34,865 bases of DNA from an uncultured Verrucomicrobiota bacterium (GCA_903844265.1 CAIMTB010000260.1:1-34865), one strand, 5' to 3'; shown: positions 1-9,026, counted from the first letter of the stretch. Made by a program: numbers and translations. Notes: generated from the letters alone by a model not told the origin.

Positions 1-39
1 AATCTGTGGATGCACGGGACGCGGTGGAGCGCGGTGCCT

Positions 40-2628
40 TCAGCGGGCCCGCTTGGTGGCCGGGGAGGCGGCATCGAGGACGATGGCAAGTTTTGCGACG
101 TAATACAGGTCGCCGCGGGCGGCCGGGATGTCGACGCGCGACGCGAGTTCCGGGGTCGACGTGTGACGGAGATAGGCCAGGGCGCGGAAGGCGGCCATGG
201 CGAAGTCCGGGGTGTCGATGAAGTTTTCGCCGTTGTGGACCTGCGGTTCTTCGCCCACCAGCCACCAGGTTGGGCAAAGCGTCTCGAAGGCGCGCCAGAC
301 GGTGTCGATGGCCGCCGGCGCCCGCTCGTGGAGGAGCGCGCCGATGTCGGCGTTCAAGTCCTGGAACAGGGCGAGACGGTGCCTGTGGGGTGCGACCTTG
401 AAGAACAGGCCGTCACCGGAGTTGATGAAAGCGTCGAGGTCGCTTGAGCCGTTGAAGGTGCCGAGGCGGATATCCTTGGCGCTTTTTTCCCACCAAGCCA
501 CCAGTGCTGTGGCGGTTTCGTCGGCCAGGGCCTGTGCGGCGTCGGCGGGTTCCGTTTCGTTTTGATCGCGGGCGACTTCGGCGAAGGTTCGCAGGGATGT
601 CAGGTAGCGGTTGGCAAACAGGTCGCCCCGCTTCGGGTCGAGGTGCCAGCCCGACTGCTGGAACGATTCCCACAGCGCATGCAATTCCGGCCACAGGTCG
701 GCGATGCCGCTCGGGTCGGTGCGCCGGCACCAGGCCACGATCGCGGCGACATTTCCGAAGGGCATGGGCGAGGCGTCCGCGGGGAGGCGTCGGAGGTTTT
801 CACGCGGCATCGCGGTGTATTCGCGGCGATCGCCATCGGAGGGTGAGCGCCACGGCGGCGATCCGAACGGTCCCCGGCCCTGCATGCCGTTGTCGGGGAG
901 CCATCCTTCGATCCGTTCCTGGAGGTTGGAGGCGAGATGCGGCCACGCCCGGGTCACGATCTCCAGCGTTTCGCCGGGGTTATCAAAGAAAACGGAGCGT
1001 CCCGCGAGGCCTGGCTCGAGGGTCAGGGGCGCCCAGTTGGATCCGGTCAATTCGCGCACCGCATCCGCGAGGTCGTCCTTTGTCTCCTCGGGCGTTGGTG
1101 CGGTTCGTGGGGTGAGTCGGCCTGCACTGGGGGTCTCGCCGGCCCGGTAGGACCGGGGTGTTGTGGGCTTGGATCCTTCGTTGGTGGCGAGGCAGAGGAC
1201 GCGGCTGCCGGTGAGCCAATAGAGGCGCCCCTCGCTCCAGGCCGCCCCGCCGCGGGCGGGCCCGTGCCATTCGTTCCTGGCCCAGGTCGGGTGGCGGAAG
1301 CCGCCGAAGGTGTCGCGTTCGCCGAGGATCGGTTCCAGCTTCCCGGTCACCGGATCGAAGCGGCTCAGGGTTCCCTGGTGGACGAAAAGAACCGCGTCCC
1401 GGAAGGCGAGGAGGTTCTGGGCTTCGTCAGCCGTTCCCCAGAAGGTGTTCCAGGGCGGCTTCGGCCCGCTCTTCTGCTGGAACAACTCGACACGGTTCGA
1501 TGCCAGATCGAGACAACCCAGGCCGACCAGCGGCGCGACCCCGAGGCTCCAGTGTCCGTACGCCGTGCGCAGCAGGGTGAAGAGCCGGCCGTCGGGCAGC
1601 GCCACCGGCGGCGCCGCAACTCCCTGGCAACCGCCAAGCCAAAGCAACGGCGGTGTCGCAAGCGCCTGTCCGCCGTCGGCGTCCCAGGCGAAGCAGGTGC
1701 GCTCGTTCGGATCCCGCCCCAGCTGATCGAGGATCGAGTCCTGCTCCCGTCGCGCGGCCTCTGGCGTCACGTCGGAGATCACGTTTGTGGTCCATGATTC
1801 GATCCTGCGCCAATCGGAATCGTCGAGGCCTGCATTCCTGGCGAGGAGACTGCGGTTGCGGTGGATCAGTTGGGCCATGTTCAGCGCCGGGCTGGTTCTG
1901 ACGACGAGTTGGCGTCGGCCGTTCCGGTGGACGAGGACGGGGTAATAGTCGCGGGCGCTCTGGCCGTTGGCTGGGGGCGATTTCCAGAGGACCCGGCCGT
2001 CCTTGGTGGCGAGGCAATGGGTGGTGAGATCCTCGAGCGTGATCCAGACCCGGCCATTCTCGGCGGCGGCGGATTGCCGGATGGGAACGTCGAAGTGGTG
2101 TTCCCACGCGGCGATTCCGGACTCGAGTTCGAGGGCGACGAAGGTTCCTTCGCGTGAGCCGATGAAGACGTGATCCTCCAGGAGGAGCGGCGATGCGGAG
2201 TAGCCTTCGCTTTCGCCTTCGTACTGCCAGTCGAGCCGGCCTGATCGTGCGGCCAGGCAGAGGACGCGGCCATCGGCGGTGGCGGCAATGACGCGACCGT
2301 CGGCATAGGCCGGGGAATGGAGCAACGGCGTCCGTGCATCGAAGCGCCATGCCACCGCACCCGTCATGGCGTCGAGTGCCCAGAGGCGGCCCGCGTGGGT
2401 GGCCACGAAAATGCGTCCTCCGCCGAGGATCGGTTCCATCGCCGTGCCGAGTCGTTCGCCATCAAACTCGGCGGCCCAGGCGAGCCGGAGCGCGTGAGGG
2501 AGATCGGCATCCACGTAGCCCGTGCGCTGGGGATTGCCGCGGAGGGTGGGCCAGTCGGCGGCGCCAGGGACGGAGGCGGTGCAGGCAAGAACGAGCAGCA
2601 CGAAGAGCAAGGGTCCTATCCGGCGCAT
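40..2628 (-). CDS. Secreted PQQ-like beta-propeller protein with a large C-terminal domain of unknown function
   Basis: The 862-residue protein starts with a hydrophobic export signal (residues about 5-23). Cleavage after GAA at 23-24 is likely. VLAC at 13-16 is a weak lipobox, so a lipoprotein is possible. Residues about 25-480 carry PQQ-like propeller repeats: the opening DWPTLRGNPQRTGY is typical of such secreted proteins, and blades of the LWALDAMTGAVAWRF type recur. Such propellers usually bind partners or substrates, and no enzyme function can be assigned. Residues about 520-862 form a separate, apparently helical region rich in Trp and Leu that I do not recognise. The start at 2628 gives a complete signal peptide. 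The gene diverges from an FAD oxidoreductase across a gap of about 135 bp, so the two may share a regulatory region. The stop at 40-42 is inside the window. Confidence 0.85.
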   Translation of the reverse strand: MRRIGPLLFVLLVLACTASVPGAADWPTLRGNPQRTGYVDADLPHALRLAWAAEFDGERLGTAMEPILGGGRIFVATHAGRLWALDAMTGAVAWRFDARTPLLHSPAYADGRVIAATADGRVLCLAARSGRLDWQYEGESEGYSASPLLLEDHVFIGSREGTFVALELESGIAAWEHHFDVPIRQSAAAENGRVWITLEDLTTHCLATKDGRVLWKSPPANGQSARDYYPVLVHRNGRRQLVVRTSPALNMAQLIHRNRSLLARNAGLDDSDWRRIESWTTNVISDVTPEAARREQDSILDQLGRDPNERTCFAWDADGGQALATPPLLWLGGCQGVAAPPVALPDGRLFTLLRTAYGHWSLGVAPLVGLGCLDLASNRVELFQQKSGPKPPWNTFWGTADEAQNLLAFRDAVLFVHQGTLSRFDPVTGKLEPILGERDTFGGFRHPTWARNEWHGPARGGAAWSEGRLYWLTGSRVLCLATNEGSKPTTPRSYRAGETPSAGRLTPRTAPTPEETKDDLADAVRELTGSNWAPLTLEPGLAGRSVFFDNPGETLEIVTRAWPHLASNLQERIEGWLPDNGMQGRGPFGSPPWRSPSDGDRREYTAMPRENLRRLPADASPMPFGNVAAIVAWCRRTDPSGIADLWPELHALWESFQQSGWHLDPKRGDLFANRYLTSLRTFAEVARDQNETEPADAAQALADETATALVAWWEKSAKDIRLGTFNGSSDLDAFINSGDGLFFKVAPHRHRLALFQDLNADIGALLHERAPAAIDTVWRAFETLCPTWWLVGEEPQVHNGENFIDTPDFAMAAFRALAYLRHTSTPELASRVDIPAARGDLYYVAKLAIVLDAASPATKRAR

Positions 2629-2763
2629 GACGGCAGAGTGTCAGGTGGCGGTGGAGTCGCAAGGTGGGATCAGGAGCGAGGGCCTGAGAAGGCGGATGTC
2701 AGATTTTCGGAAGGGAACGGATCGGGATTCCATGGGGATGCCGGCCTGGGGCATGATCGTGCC

Positions 2764-4515
2764 GTGCACTCCCCATTTCGCCGCCGTTCCGCCCTGTCGC
2801 GATTCGCTGTCGGGCGTCGCGCATTTCTTCGTGATTTGACGCTTGGCGGGGCTGCGACGGTTTTCGGCGCGGGGTTTTGTTTGCGTGTGAAGGGGGCGGA
2901 GGCGCCATGGCGTGAACTCGAGTCGGACGTTGTGATTTGTGGAGGGGGGCTTGGGGGGATCGCGGCGGCGTTGGCTGCATGTCGCAACGGGCTTCGCGTC
3001 ATTCTCACCGAGGAGACCGACTGGATCGGTGGACAGCTGACCTCCCAGGGGGTCCCGCCCGACGAGCACGCGTGGATCGAGAGGTTCGGTTGCACCCGGA
3101 GTTACCGTGCGATGCGGGATGGTTTGCGACGCTTTTATCGGGACCATCTGCCGTTGTCGGAGGCGGCGCGGGCGCAGGTGTTCCTCAATCCCGGTGCGGG
3201 CTCGGTGTCGCGACTCTGCGGTGAACCTCGCGTGGCGGTGGCGGTTTTGGAGTCGATGCTCGCGCCGTATCTGGGGGGCGGGCGGTTGGTCGTGTTGCGC
3301 GAGCACAAACCTGTCGCTGCCGAGTGCGAGGGCGACCGCGTGAAATCGGTCGAGGTGCGCAATCTCCGCAACGGTCACCAGCGGGTCCTGCGGGCGCGCT
3401 GGTTTGTGGATGCCACGGAACTCGGGGACTTGTTGCCGCTGGCAAAGGCGGAGTTTGTCACGGGATGCGAGGGACGCGCGGCGACGGGCGAGTTGCACGC
3501 GCCGGAAAAGGCCGATCCCGCGAATCAGCAGTCCTTCACCGTCTGCTTTGCGATCGACCACGTTGACGGCCAGGACCACACCATCGAGCGGCCGCGCGAT
3601 TATGAGTTCTGGAGGGACCACGTGCCGGCACTGAATCCGGCCTGGCCCGGGCGATTGCTGAGTTTCGACTGTCCGGATCCGCGCACGCTGGAGCGTCGGG
3701 CGGTGGGATTCAGCCCGGTCCAGGACGCGACTGCGGGGATGAATCTCTGGGTCTATCGGCGGATCGCGGCGGCGCGGCAATTCACGGGTGGGGTGTACCC
3801 GGGTGACCTCTCGCTGATCAACTGGCCGCAGAACGACTACATGCTGGGCAACCTGGTGGGAGTCGAGGAGGCCGTCGCCGCCAGGAGCGTGGATCAGGCG
3901 AAGCAGCTTAGCCTGTCCTTGTTGTACTGGCTGCAAACGGCGGCGCCGCGTCCGGACGGCAAGTCAGGCTGGCCTGGATTACGTTTGAGATCCGACGTGA
4001 TGGGAACGGAGGACGGGTTGGCGAAGGCGCCATACATCCGCGAATCCCGCAGGATCCGGGCGATGTTCACCATCCGGGAGCAGGATTGCGGGCGGGCCGC
4101 GCGCGCGTCGGTGCAGGGGCGCAAGGAATCGGAGGCCACGGCGGAGAGTTACCCGGACACGGTGGGGGTGGGTCATTACCCGATCGATCTGCATCCGACG
4201 ACCGGCGGGGACAACTACATTGATTTCCTGTCGGTGCCGTTCCAGATCCCGCTGGGGGCGTTGCTTCCGGTGCGGCTGGAGAACCTCTTTCCCGCGTGCA
4301 AGAACATCGGCAGCACCCACGTCACCAACGGCGGGTATCGTCTACATCCGGTGGAGTGGAACATCGGCGAGTCGGTAGGGTCGCTGATTGCGTTTGCCGC
4401 GCGGAAGAAGGAGCCGGCGCGCTCGGTGCGCGAGAAGGCGGGAATGCTCGGGGAATTCCAGGATTGGATTCGGGATCAGGGCATCGAGACCCACTGGCCG
4501 CGCGGGCCGTGGTGA
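2764..4515 (+). CDS. Tat-exported FAD-dependent oxidoreductase
   Basis: This is a 583-residue flavoprotein when read from the GTG at 2764. The N-terminus has a twin-arginine signal, GRRAFLRDL at about 17-25, followed by a hydrophobic stretch. The Rossmann dinucleotide motif follows: DVVICGGGLGG, with GGGLGG at 60-65. The family is the FAD_oxidored group common in secreted proteomes of Verrucomicrobia and Planctomycetes and sometimes mislabelled xanthan lyase. Its substrates are generally unknown. Conserved later blocks include an HPTTGGDNYIDFLSVPFQIP-like region and KNIGSTHVTNGGYRLHP near the C-terminus. The open frame extends back to 2317, but that would overlap the divergent propeller gene by about 300 bp and give a low-complexity N-terminus, so I prefer 2764. 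No strong Shine-Dalgarno sequence is visible. Export suggests oxidation of a periplasmic substrate, which is inference. Confidence 0.85.
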   Translation: MHSPFRRRSALSRFAVGRRAFLRDLTLGGAATVFGAGFCLRVKGAEAPWRELESDVVICGGGLGGIAAALAACRNGLRVILTEETDWIGGQLTSQGVPPDEHAWIERFGCTRSYRAMRDGLRRFYRDHLPLSEAARAQVFLNPGAGSVSRLCGEPRVAVAVLESMLAPYLGGGRLVVLREHKPVAAECEGDRVKSVEVRNLRNGHQRVLRARWFVDATELGDLLPLAKAEFVTGCEGRAATGELHAPEKADPANQQSFTVCFAIDHVDGQDHTIERPRDYEFWRDHVPALNPAWPGRLLSFDCPDPRTLERRAVGFSPVQDATAGMNLWVYRRIAAARQFTGGVYPGDLSLINWPQNDYMLGNLVGVEEAVAARSVDQAKQLSLSLLYWLQTAAPRPDGKSGWPGLRLRSDVMGTEDGLAKAPYIRESRRIRAMFTIREQDCGRAARASVQGRKESEATAESYPDTVGVGHYPIDLHPTTGGDNYIDFLSVPFQIPLGALLPVRLENLFPACKNIGSTHVTNGGYRLHPVEWNIGESVGSLIAFAARKKEPARSVREKAGMLGEFQDWIRDQGIETHWPRGPW

Positions 4516-4572
4516 ACAAGGGGCCTGCGTGCTCGCGGTGTTGGTGGAATCGTGCTGCAATGGTGTCGTTCG

Positions 4573-7068
4573 ATGAGTGAGACAACGAGCATTGGACCGG
4601 CCTGGTTCCGGGTGGAGGGCATGACTTGCCAGAACTGTGCCCGGCATGCGCGGGAGTCGGCGGAATCGGTGGCGGGCGTCGCGGGGGCCTCGGTGAACGT
4701 CGACGCCGGGCGGTTGCGCGTGAGCTGGGCCGCAGGTGCGGTGCCGGATCCCGAGGGGGTGGTGGCCGCGGTGACGAATGCGGGTTTCGCGACGAGCCTG
4801 CTGGAGGATGAGCCTGTTCGGATGGTGGAACAGGCCCCGGGCGCCGGGTGGCGGTTCAACGTGTTCTTCGGTGGATCCGTCACCTTGTTCCTGATGCTGG
4901 CCGAATGGGGCATGGGCTGGATGCATTCGCGCTGGTATCCGCTGCTTGCATTCGCGTTGGCGTCTCCGGTCCAGGTCTTTTGCGGCGCCCGCTTTTATCG
5001 GGGCGCGATCAACCAGCTGAAGAGGGGCGCTTCAAACATGGACACGCTGGTGGCGCTCGGCTCCACGGCGGCCTTTGGATTCAGCGCGTGGATCGTGTTC
5101 GCCGGTCATGGCGGGCACGTCCTGTTCATGGAATCCACCGCGATCATCTCCTTGATCAGCGTGGGACATTGGCTCGAGGCGCTGGCCACGGCACGTGCCT
5201 CGGGCGCGTTGCGGGCCCTGCTGAACCTCGCTCCCGCCACCGCCCGTCGATTGCAGCCCGACGGTTCCGAACGTGAAGTGCCCGCCTCGGAACTGATGAT
5301 CGGCGACCGGGTTGCGCTGCGTCCGGGCGATCGGGTTCCCGCGGATGCCGAAGTGACGGAAGGCGCATCGGCCGTGGACGAATCCATGATCAGTGGCGAG
5401 TCGAAGCCGGTGGAAAAAATCGCGGGCACAAGGCTCCTGGCCGGGACGAGGAATCTCGACGGGCGCCTGGTCGCGCGGATCACGGCGACGGGAGATGCCA
5501 CGGCCCTGGCGCAGATCATGGCTGCGGTCGAGCGTGCGCAGAACAGCCGCGCCTCGATCCAGCGTCTGGCGGACCAGGTCAGCAGCATCTTTGTTCCGGT
5601 GGTGGTGGTGCTTGCGGCATGGACCGCGTTGTGGTGGGGCGTGTGGCCCGAGAGTGCGCGCGCGGTGCACGCGTGGCTTGGGCAGTTCCTGTGGGCCATG
5701 CCGGTTCCCGAGGGTGCGTTGGCTGCGGCGGTGCTCCAGTCGACCTCGGTGCTGATTGTGGCGTGCCCGTGTGCGATGGGGCTTGCGACCCCGGCCGCGA
5801 TCATGGCAGGCGCGAATGCGGCGGCCTTGCGTGGCATCCTCATCCGCGATGGTGTCGCGTTGGAAAAGGCAGGGCGCATCGACACCGTGGTGTTCGACAA
5901 GACGGGGACGCTCACCGTGGGGCGACTCACGGTTCTGGCGGTCCGTGATCTTCGGCCTGACGACGAACGGGTCGGGCGGGTCGAGACCCTGGGCTCGTCC
6001 GTGGCGCGTGGATCGACGCATCCCGTGGCACAGGCCATCGCGGCTCTCGTGCCGCCGGGGCCGGAACCCGCAGCGGACCAGGTTCCATCGACCCATCCCG
6101 CCTCCACCGCGGCGAAGTCGGGCATCGCCTTCAAGGCTCTTCCTTTGTTGCCCGGACATTCGTTGAAGGCCCCCGCGCCGGCGGACGCGGCGAAGTCTGG
6201 ACGGATGGCGTCGTCGGCATCGCTGCGGTCCGATCTGGGATTTGTTCCGAAGGGAATGAAGGTGCCGGGGGGCGGTTGGCAGGAGTGGCGTGAATTGCGC
6301 GGTCGCGGCATCGAGGCGCGAAAGGCGTCGACGCCGGGTGTGGTTCATCGGCTCGGGGCCCTGGCGTGGCTTCACGACTGTGGCGTGCAGGATGTCGAGG
6401 CGGAGAAGGGTGGCGCGGTGGCGCGTGGGGCGGCGGTGACCCTCGTGGGATTGTCCGCCGACGACCGGTTGCTGGCCCTGTTCGAATTGCGCGATGCGTT
6501 GAGGCCGGAAGCTCCCGACCTCGTGTCAGCGCTGCAACGCGATGGATTCCAGGTCATGCTGCTGACCGGTGACGCGTGGTTGGCGGCGGAGGCGGTGGCG
6601 AAGGAGGCTGGCATCGCGTCCTCCAATGTGCTGGCCGAAGTGAAACCGGAGCAGAAGGCGGAATCCCTGGCGCGCCTCCAGGCTGCGGGACGGCGCGTGG
6701 CCTTCGTGGGCGACGGGATCAACGACGGTCCCGCATTGGCGCAGGCGGATCTCGGGATCGCGGTGAGCCGGGCGACCGATGTGGCGCGGGAATCGGCGGA
6801 CGTGGTGTTGATCCGGGGTGGGTTGTCATCGATCCGCGAGGCGATTGGATTGTCGCAGGCGACGTTGTGGACGATCCGGCAGAATCTTTTCTGGGCGTTT
6901 TTCTACAACGCGGCCGCGATCCCCCTCGCGATGCTTGGGTTTTTCAACCCGATCCTGTGCGCGGCCGCGATGGGGGCGTCGGACCTGCTGGTGATTGGCA
7001 ACGCCCTGAGGCTGCGCTATTGGACGCTTGCGGGTCACCGGCCGCGGCCGGGAAGGCGGAGGGTCTGA
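4573..7068 (+). CDS. copA: Copper-type heavy-metal-translocating P-type ATPase (P1B)
   Basis: This 831-residue inner-membrane pump hydrolyses ATP to export a soft metal, most likely Cu+. Visible parts in order are an N-terminal HMA domain with GMTCQNC (Cys19, Cys22), membrane segments between about 97 and 200, the actuator loop with SGES at 274-277, the CPC metal site in membrane segment 6 (398-400), the phosphorylation site DKTGT (Asp442), the nucleotide-domain HP motif (483-484), GRGIEA (about 577), and the hinge GDGINDGP (713-720). The last segments carry the YN pair (778-779) typical of Cu+ pumps. However, the usual MxxSS of the final segment reads MGASD (800-804). About 62 residues (505-566) between HP and GRG look inserted. 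The ATG at 4573 is preferred over 4552 because it precedes a normal HMA domain. The gene lies 57 bp after the FAD oxidoreductase. Confidence 0.92.
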   Translation: MSETTSIGPAWFRVEGMTCQNCARHARESAESVAGVAGASVNVDAGRLRVSWAAGAVPDPEGVVAAVTNAGFATSLLEDEPVRMVEQAPGAGWRFNVFFGGSVTLFLMLAEWGMGWMHSRWYPLLAFALASPVQVFCGARFYRGAINQLKRGASNMDTLVALGSTAAFGFSAWIVFAGHGGHVLFMESTAIISLISVGHWLEALATARASGALRALLNLAPATARRLQPDGSEREVPASELMIGDRVALRPGDRVPADAEVTEGASAVDESMISGESKPVEKIAGTRLLAGTRNLDGRLVARITATGDATALAQIMAAVERAQNSRASIQRLADQVSSIFVPVVVVLAAWTALWWGVWPESARAVHAWLGQFLWAMPVPEGALAAAVLQSTSVLIVACPCAMGLATPAAIMAGANAAALRGILIRDGVALEKAGRIDTVVFDKTGTLTVGRLTVLAVRDLRPDDERVGRVETLGSSVARGSTHPVAQAIAALVPPGPEPAADQVPSTHPASTAAKSGIAFKALPLLPGHSLKAPAPADAAKSGRMASSASLRSDLGFVPKGMKVPGGGWQEWRELRGRGIEARKASTPGVVHRLGALAWLHDCGVQDVEAEKGGAVARGAAVTLVGLSADDRLLALFELRDALRPEAPDLVSALQRDGFQVMLLTGDAWLAAEAVAKEAGIASSNVLAEVKPEQKAESLARLQAAGRRVAFVGDGINDGPALAQADLGIAVSRATDVARESADVVLIRGGLSSIREAIGLSQATLWTIRQNLFWAFFYNAAAIPLAMLGFFNPILCAAAMGASDLLVIGNALRLRYWTLAGHRPRPGRRRV
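6085..6270 (+). repeat. Putative in-frame insertion within the copA nucleotide-binding domain
   Basis: This stretch encodes about residues 505-566 of the P-type ATPase, between the conserved HP and GRG motifs, where related pumps normally need only a few dozen residues in total. It holds a 12-bp direct repeat, cgcggcgaagtc, at 6108-6119 and 6186-6197. It also holds an inverted repeat, gccttcaa at 6127-6134 and ttgaaggc at 6163-6170. The translated segment is rich in Ala, Ser, Pro and Gly and looks unlike ATPase sequence. I infer a repeat element inserted in frame. No second copy was found in the window. Confidence 0.4.
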
Positions 7069-7147
7069 GGGGGGCTCGAGACCCGAGACTTTGGGCTTGG
7101 GCTGCGGGCCTGGTCCTCAGCACCCTTTCTCCGGCTGGACTCTTTTC

Positions 7148-8047
7148 ATGAAACGAACACGAAGATCCTCAGAAGTCGTGCTCGGCCTGTTGCAGCACGG
7201 GTGTGGTGCCGACCCGGCCGGGAATCTTGCGGCCTGCCTGGCGGCTGCGGGCCGCGCGGTGAAGGCGGGAGCGCAGATCCTCTGCACCCAGGAACTCTTC
7301 CGGTCGCAGTACTTCTGCCAGAGCGAGGACCACGCGAACTTCGGGCTCGCGGAATCGATTCCGGGTCCGAGCACGGACGCGTTCCAGAAGTTCGCCCGGC
7401 GACACGGCGTGGTGGTGATTGCGTCGTTGTTCGAGAAGCGCGCGAGCGGGCTCTACCACAACACGGCGGCGATCATCGACGCCGACGGTTCGCTCCTGGG
7501 CATCTACCGGAAGATGCACATCCCGGACGACCCGCTGTACTACGAGAAGTTCTACTTCACGCCCGGCGATCTCGGGTTCCGGGCGTGGTCGACGAAGTTC
7601 GGCAGGCTCGGGGTGTTGATCTGCTGGGACCAGTGGTATCCCGAGGCGGCGCGACTCACGGCGATGCAGGGCGCGGAGATCCTGTTCTACCCGACGGCCA
7701 TCGGGTGGCACCCGAAGGAGAAGGGCGAGTATGGCGAGCGTCAGCACGGGGCTTGGGAGGTCATCCAGCGCTCACACGCCGTCGCCAACGGCTGCTACGT
7801 CGCGGTCACCAACCGGATCGGACTCGAGCAGCCGATCGGCGGGGACGGCATTGAATTCTGGGGCCAGAGCTTTGTCGCGGGAACCAGCGGCCAGCTGCTC
7901 GCCAAGGCCTCGGTCGATCGCGAGGAAAATCTCATCGTTCCCCTGGACCTCGCCAAGGTCGATGTCACGCGAACCCACTGGCCGTTCCTTCGTGATCGAC
8001 GCATCGACGCCTACGGCGACCTGAGCAAGCGGTTCTCGGATGGCTGA
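7148..8047 (+). CDS. aguB: N-carbamoylputrescine amidohydrolase (nitrilase superfamily)
   Basis: This 299-residue cytosolic enzyme is predicted to hydrolyse N-carbamoylputrescine to putrescine, CO2 and ammonia, the last step of polyamine synthesis by the agmatine deiminase route. The carbon-nitrogen hydrolase catalytic triad is visible: Glu49 in CTQELFRSQYFC, Lys122 in IYRKMHIPDDP and Cys159 in LICWDQWYPE. The stretches YYEKFYFTPGD and EFWGQSFVAGTSG match the AguB-type subgroup rather than nitrilases acting on nitriles. The ATG at 7148 is chosen because it yields the normal family length, and the 40-codon extension back to 7028 is low complexity. The stop overlaps the start of gluQ by 8 bp, so the two are probably co-transcribed. 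No agmatine deiminase gene is in the window, so another carbamoyl-amide substrate cannot be excluded. Confidence 0.85.
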   Translation: MKRTRRSSEVVLGLLQHGCGADPAGNLAACLAAAGRAVKAGAQILCTQELFRSQYFCQSEDHANFGLAESIPGPSTDAFQKFARRHGVVVIASLFEKRASGLYHNTAAIIDADGSLLGIYRKMHIPDDPLYYEKFYFTPGDLGFRAWSTKFGRLGVLICWDQWYPEAARLTAMQGAEILFYPTAIGWHPKEKGEYGERQHGAWEVIQRSHAVANGCYVAVTNRIGLEQPIGGDGIEFWGQSFVAGTSGQLLAKASVDREENLIVPLDLAKVDVTRTHWPFLRDRRIDAYGDLSKRFSDG

Positions 8048-8903
8048 GAACCGGGAATACCGCGGCCGGCTCGCGCCGTCGCCGACCGGCCACCTGCACC
8101 TTGGCCACGCCCGGACTTTCTGGCTGGCCCAGGCGCGGGCGCGGGCTGCCGGCGGCACCCTGGTGATGCGGGTTGAGGACCTCGACGGGCCGCGTTGCCG
8201 GCCGGAGTTTGTCGAAGCGATCCACGAGGATCTGCGTTGGTTCGGATTCCAGTGGCAGGAGGGTCCCGACGTCGGTGGGCCGCACGCGCCGTATGTCCAG
8301 AGCGCCCGGCTGCCGTTGTACCAGTCGGCCTTCGAGAGGTTGCGCGCGGCGGGTCGGGTCTTCCCGTGCACCTGCTCGCGTCGGGACATCCTGAGCGCGA
8401 TGTCAGCGCCCCATGCCGGGGATGAGGAGCCGGTTTATCCGGGGAACTGCCGGGGAAAGAGTTCCGACGAGCCTACGCGATCGGGGGAAGGGTCCCGAGT
8501 GGCGTGGCGGTTCCGGGTGCCGGACGGGCAGGCGGTGGCCTTCGAGGACGGGGGCTGCGGTTCGAGAGCATTCGTGGCGGGCCGTGATTTTGGGGACTTC
8601 GTGGTCTGGCGCGGGGATGGCTGGCCGAGTTACCAACTCGCCTGCGTGGTGGACGACGCGGCGATGGGGATTACCGAGGTGGTGCGGGGCGAGGACCTGT
8701 TGCTTTCGACGGCGCGGCAGTTGTTGCTGTACGGCGCCTTGGGTTGGGCGGCGCCTTCGTTTTATCACTGCCAGTTGGTCACGGACGAGCACGGGATCCG
8801 GCTCGCCAAGCGTCACGAGGCGTTGAGCCTGCGTCGGTTGCGGGAATCGGGGCGGAGCCCGGAGGAAATCCGGCGGACATCCGGGGGCGGCGACTGGGAG
8901 TAG
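8040..8903 (+). CDS. gluQ: Glutamyl-Q tRNA(Asp) synthetase
   Basis: This 287-residue paralogue of the glutamyl-tRNA synthetase catalytic domain lacks an anticodon-binding domain. The family transfers activated glutamate to queuosine in the wobble position of tRNA(Asp). RLAPSPTGHLHLGHA near the N-terminus is the HIGH-type ATP-binding signature (HLHLGHA at 18-24). The zinc site typical of GluQ-RS is complete: Cys110 and Cys112 in FPCTCSRRD, then Tyr133 and Cys137 in EPVYPGNCR. RLAKRHEA near the C-terminus occupies the KMSKS position. The length fits GluQ-RS, which is much shorter than GltX. The ATG at 8040 overlaps the amidohydrolase gene by 8 bp, indicating translational coupling. A GC-rich hairpin follows 28 bp after the stop. 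Confidence 0.93.
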   Translation: MAENREYRGRLAPSPTGHLHLGHARTFWLAQARARAAGGTLVMRVEDLDGPRCRPEFVEAIHEDLRWFGFQWQEGPDVGGPHAPYVQSARLPLYQSAFERLRAAGRVFPCTCSRRDILSAMSAPHAGDEEPVYPGNCRGKSSDEPTRSGEGSRVAWRFRVPDGQAVAFEDGGCGSRAFVAGRDFGDFVVWRGDGWPSYQLACVVDDAAMGITEVVRGEDLLLSTARQLLLYGALGWAAPSFYHCQLVTDEHGIRLAKRHEALSLRRLRESGRSPEEIRRTSGGGDWE

Positions 8904-8930
8904 CTCCGATCCCTCCCTTCGACCAACCTT

Positions 8931-8964
8931 GGCGGGCGGCGGGCAAGGGACCGCCCGCCCTGCC
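8931..8964. repeat. Partial copy of the composite hairpin repeat, possible transcription barrier after gluQ
   Basis: Thirty bases at 8935-8964 match the hairpin end of the composite repeats at 10960-10989 (opposite strand), 27945-27974 and 28104-28133, with two differences from the 28104 copy. The segment can fold as GGCGGGC / GCCCGCC with a short loop. It sits 28-61 bp after the gluQ stop, so it may act as a transcription barrier. No T-run follows, so this is not a canonical terminator. Confidence 0.55.
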
Positions 8965-9026
8965 TATTCTGTTCGCAACTCAGTGGCCAAGCTGCGCACC
9001 CATCTGGTATTTCTCCCTATTTGGAC

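Noticed and set aside
2317-2763. Upstream extension of the FAD oxidoreductase reading frame
   Set aside because: It overlaps the divergent propeller gene and its signal peptide, and the translation is low-complexity with no family similarity.
2641-3936. 431-residue open frame on the minus strand
   Set aside because: It lies antisense to the FAD oxidoreductase, whose motifs are clear, and its translation is Arg/Pro/His-rich as expected for a shadow frame in GC-rich DNA.
8935-8964. Rho-independent terminator after gluQ
   Set aside because: A strong hairpin is present but no T-run follows, and the same hairpin occurs in repeat copies elsewhere, so it is called a repeat fragment.
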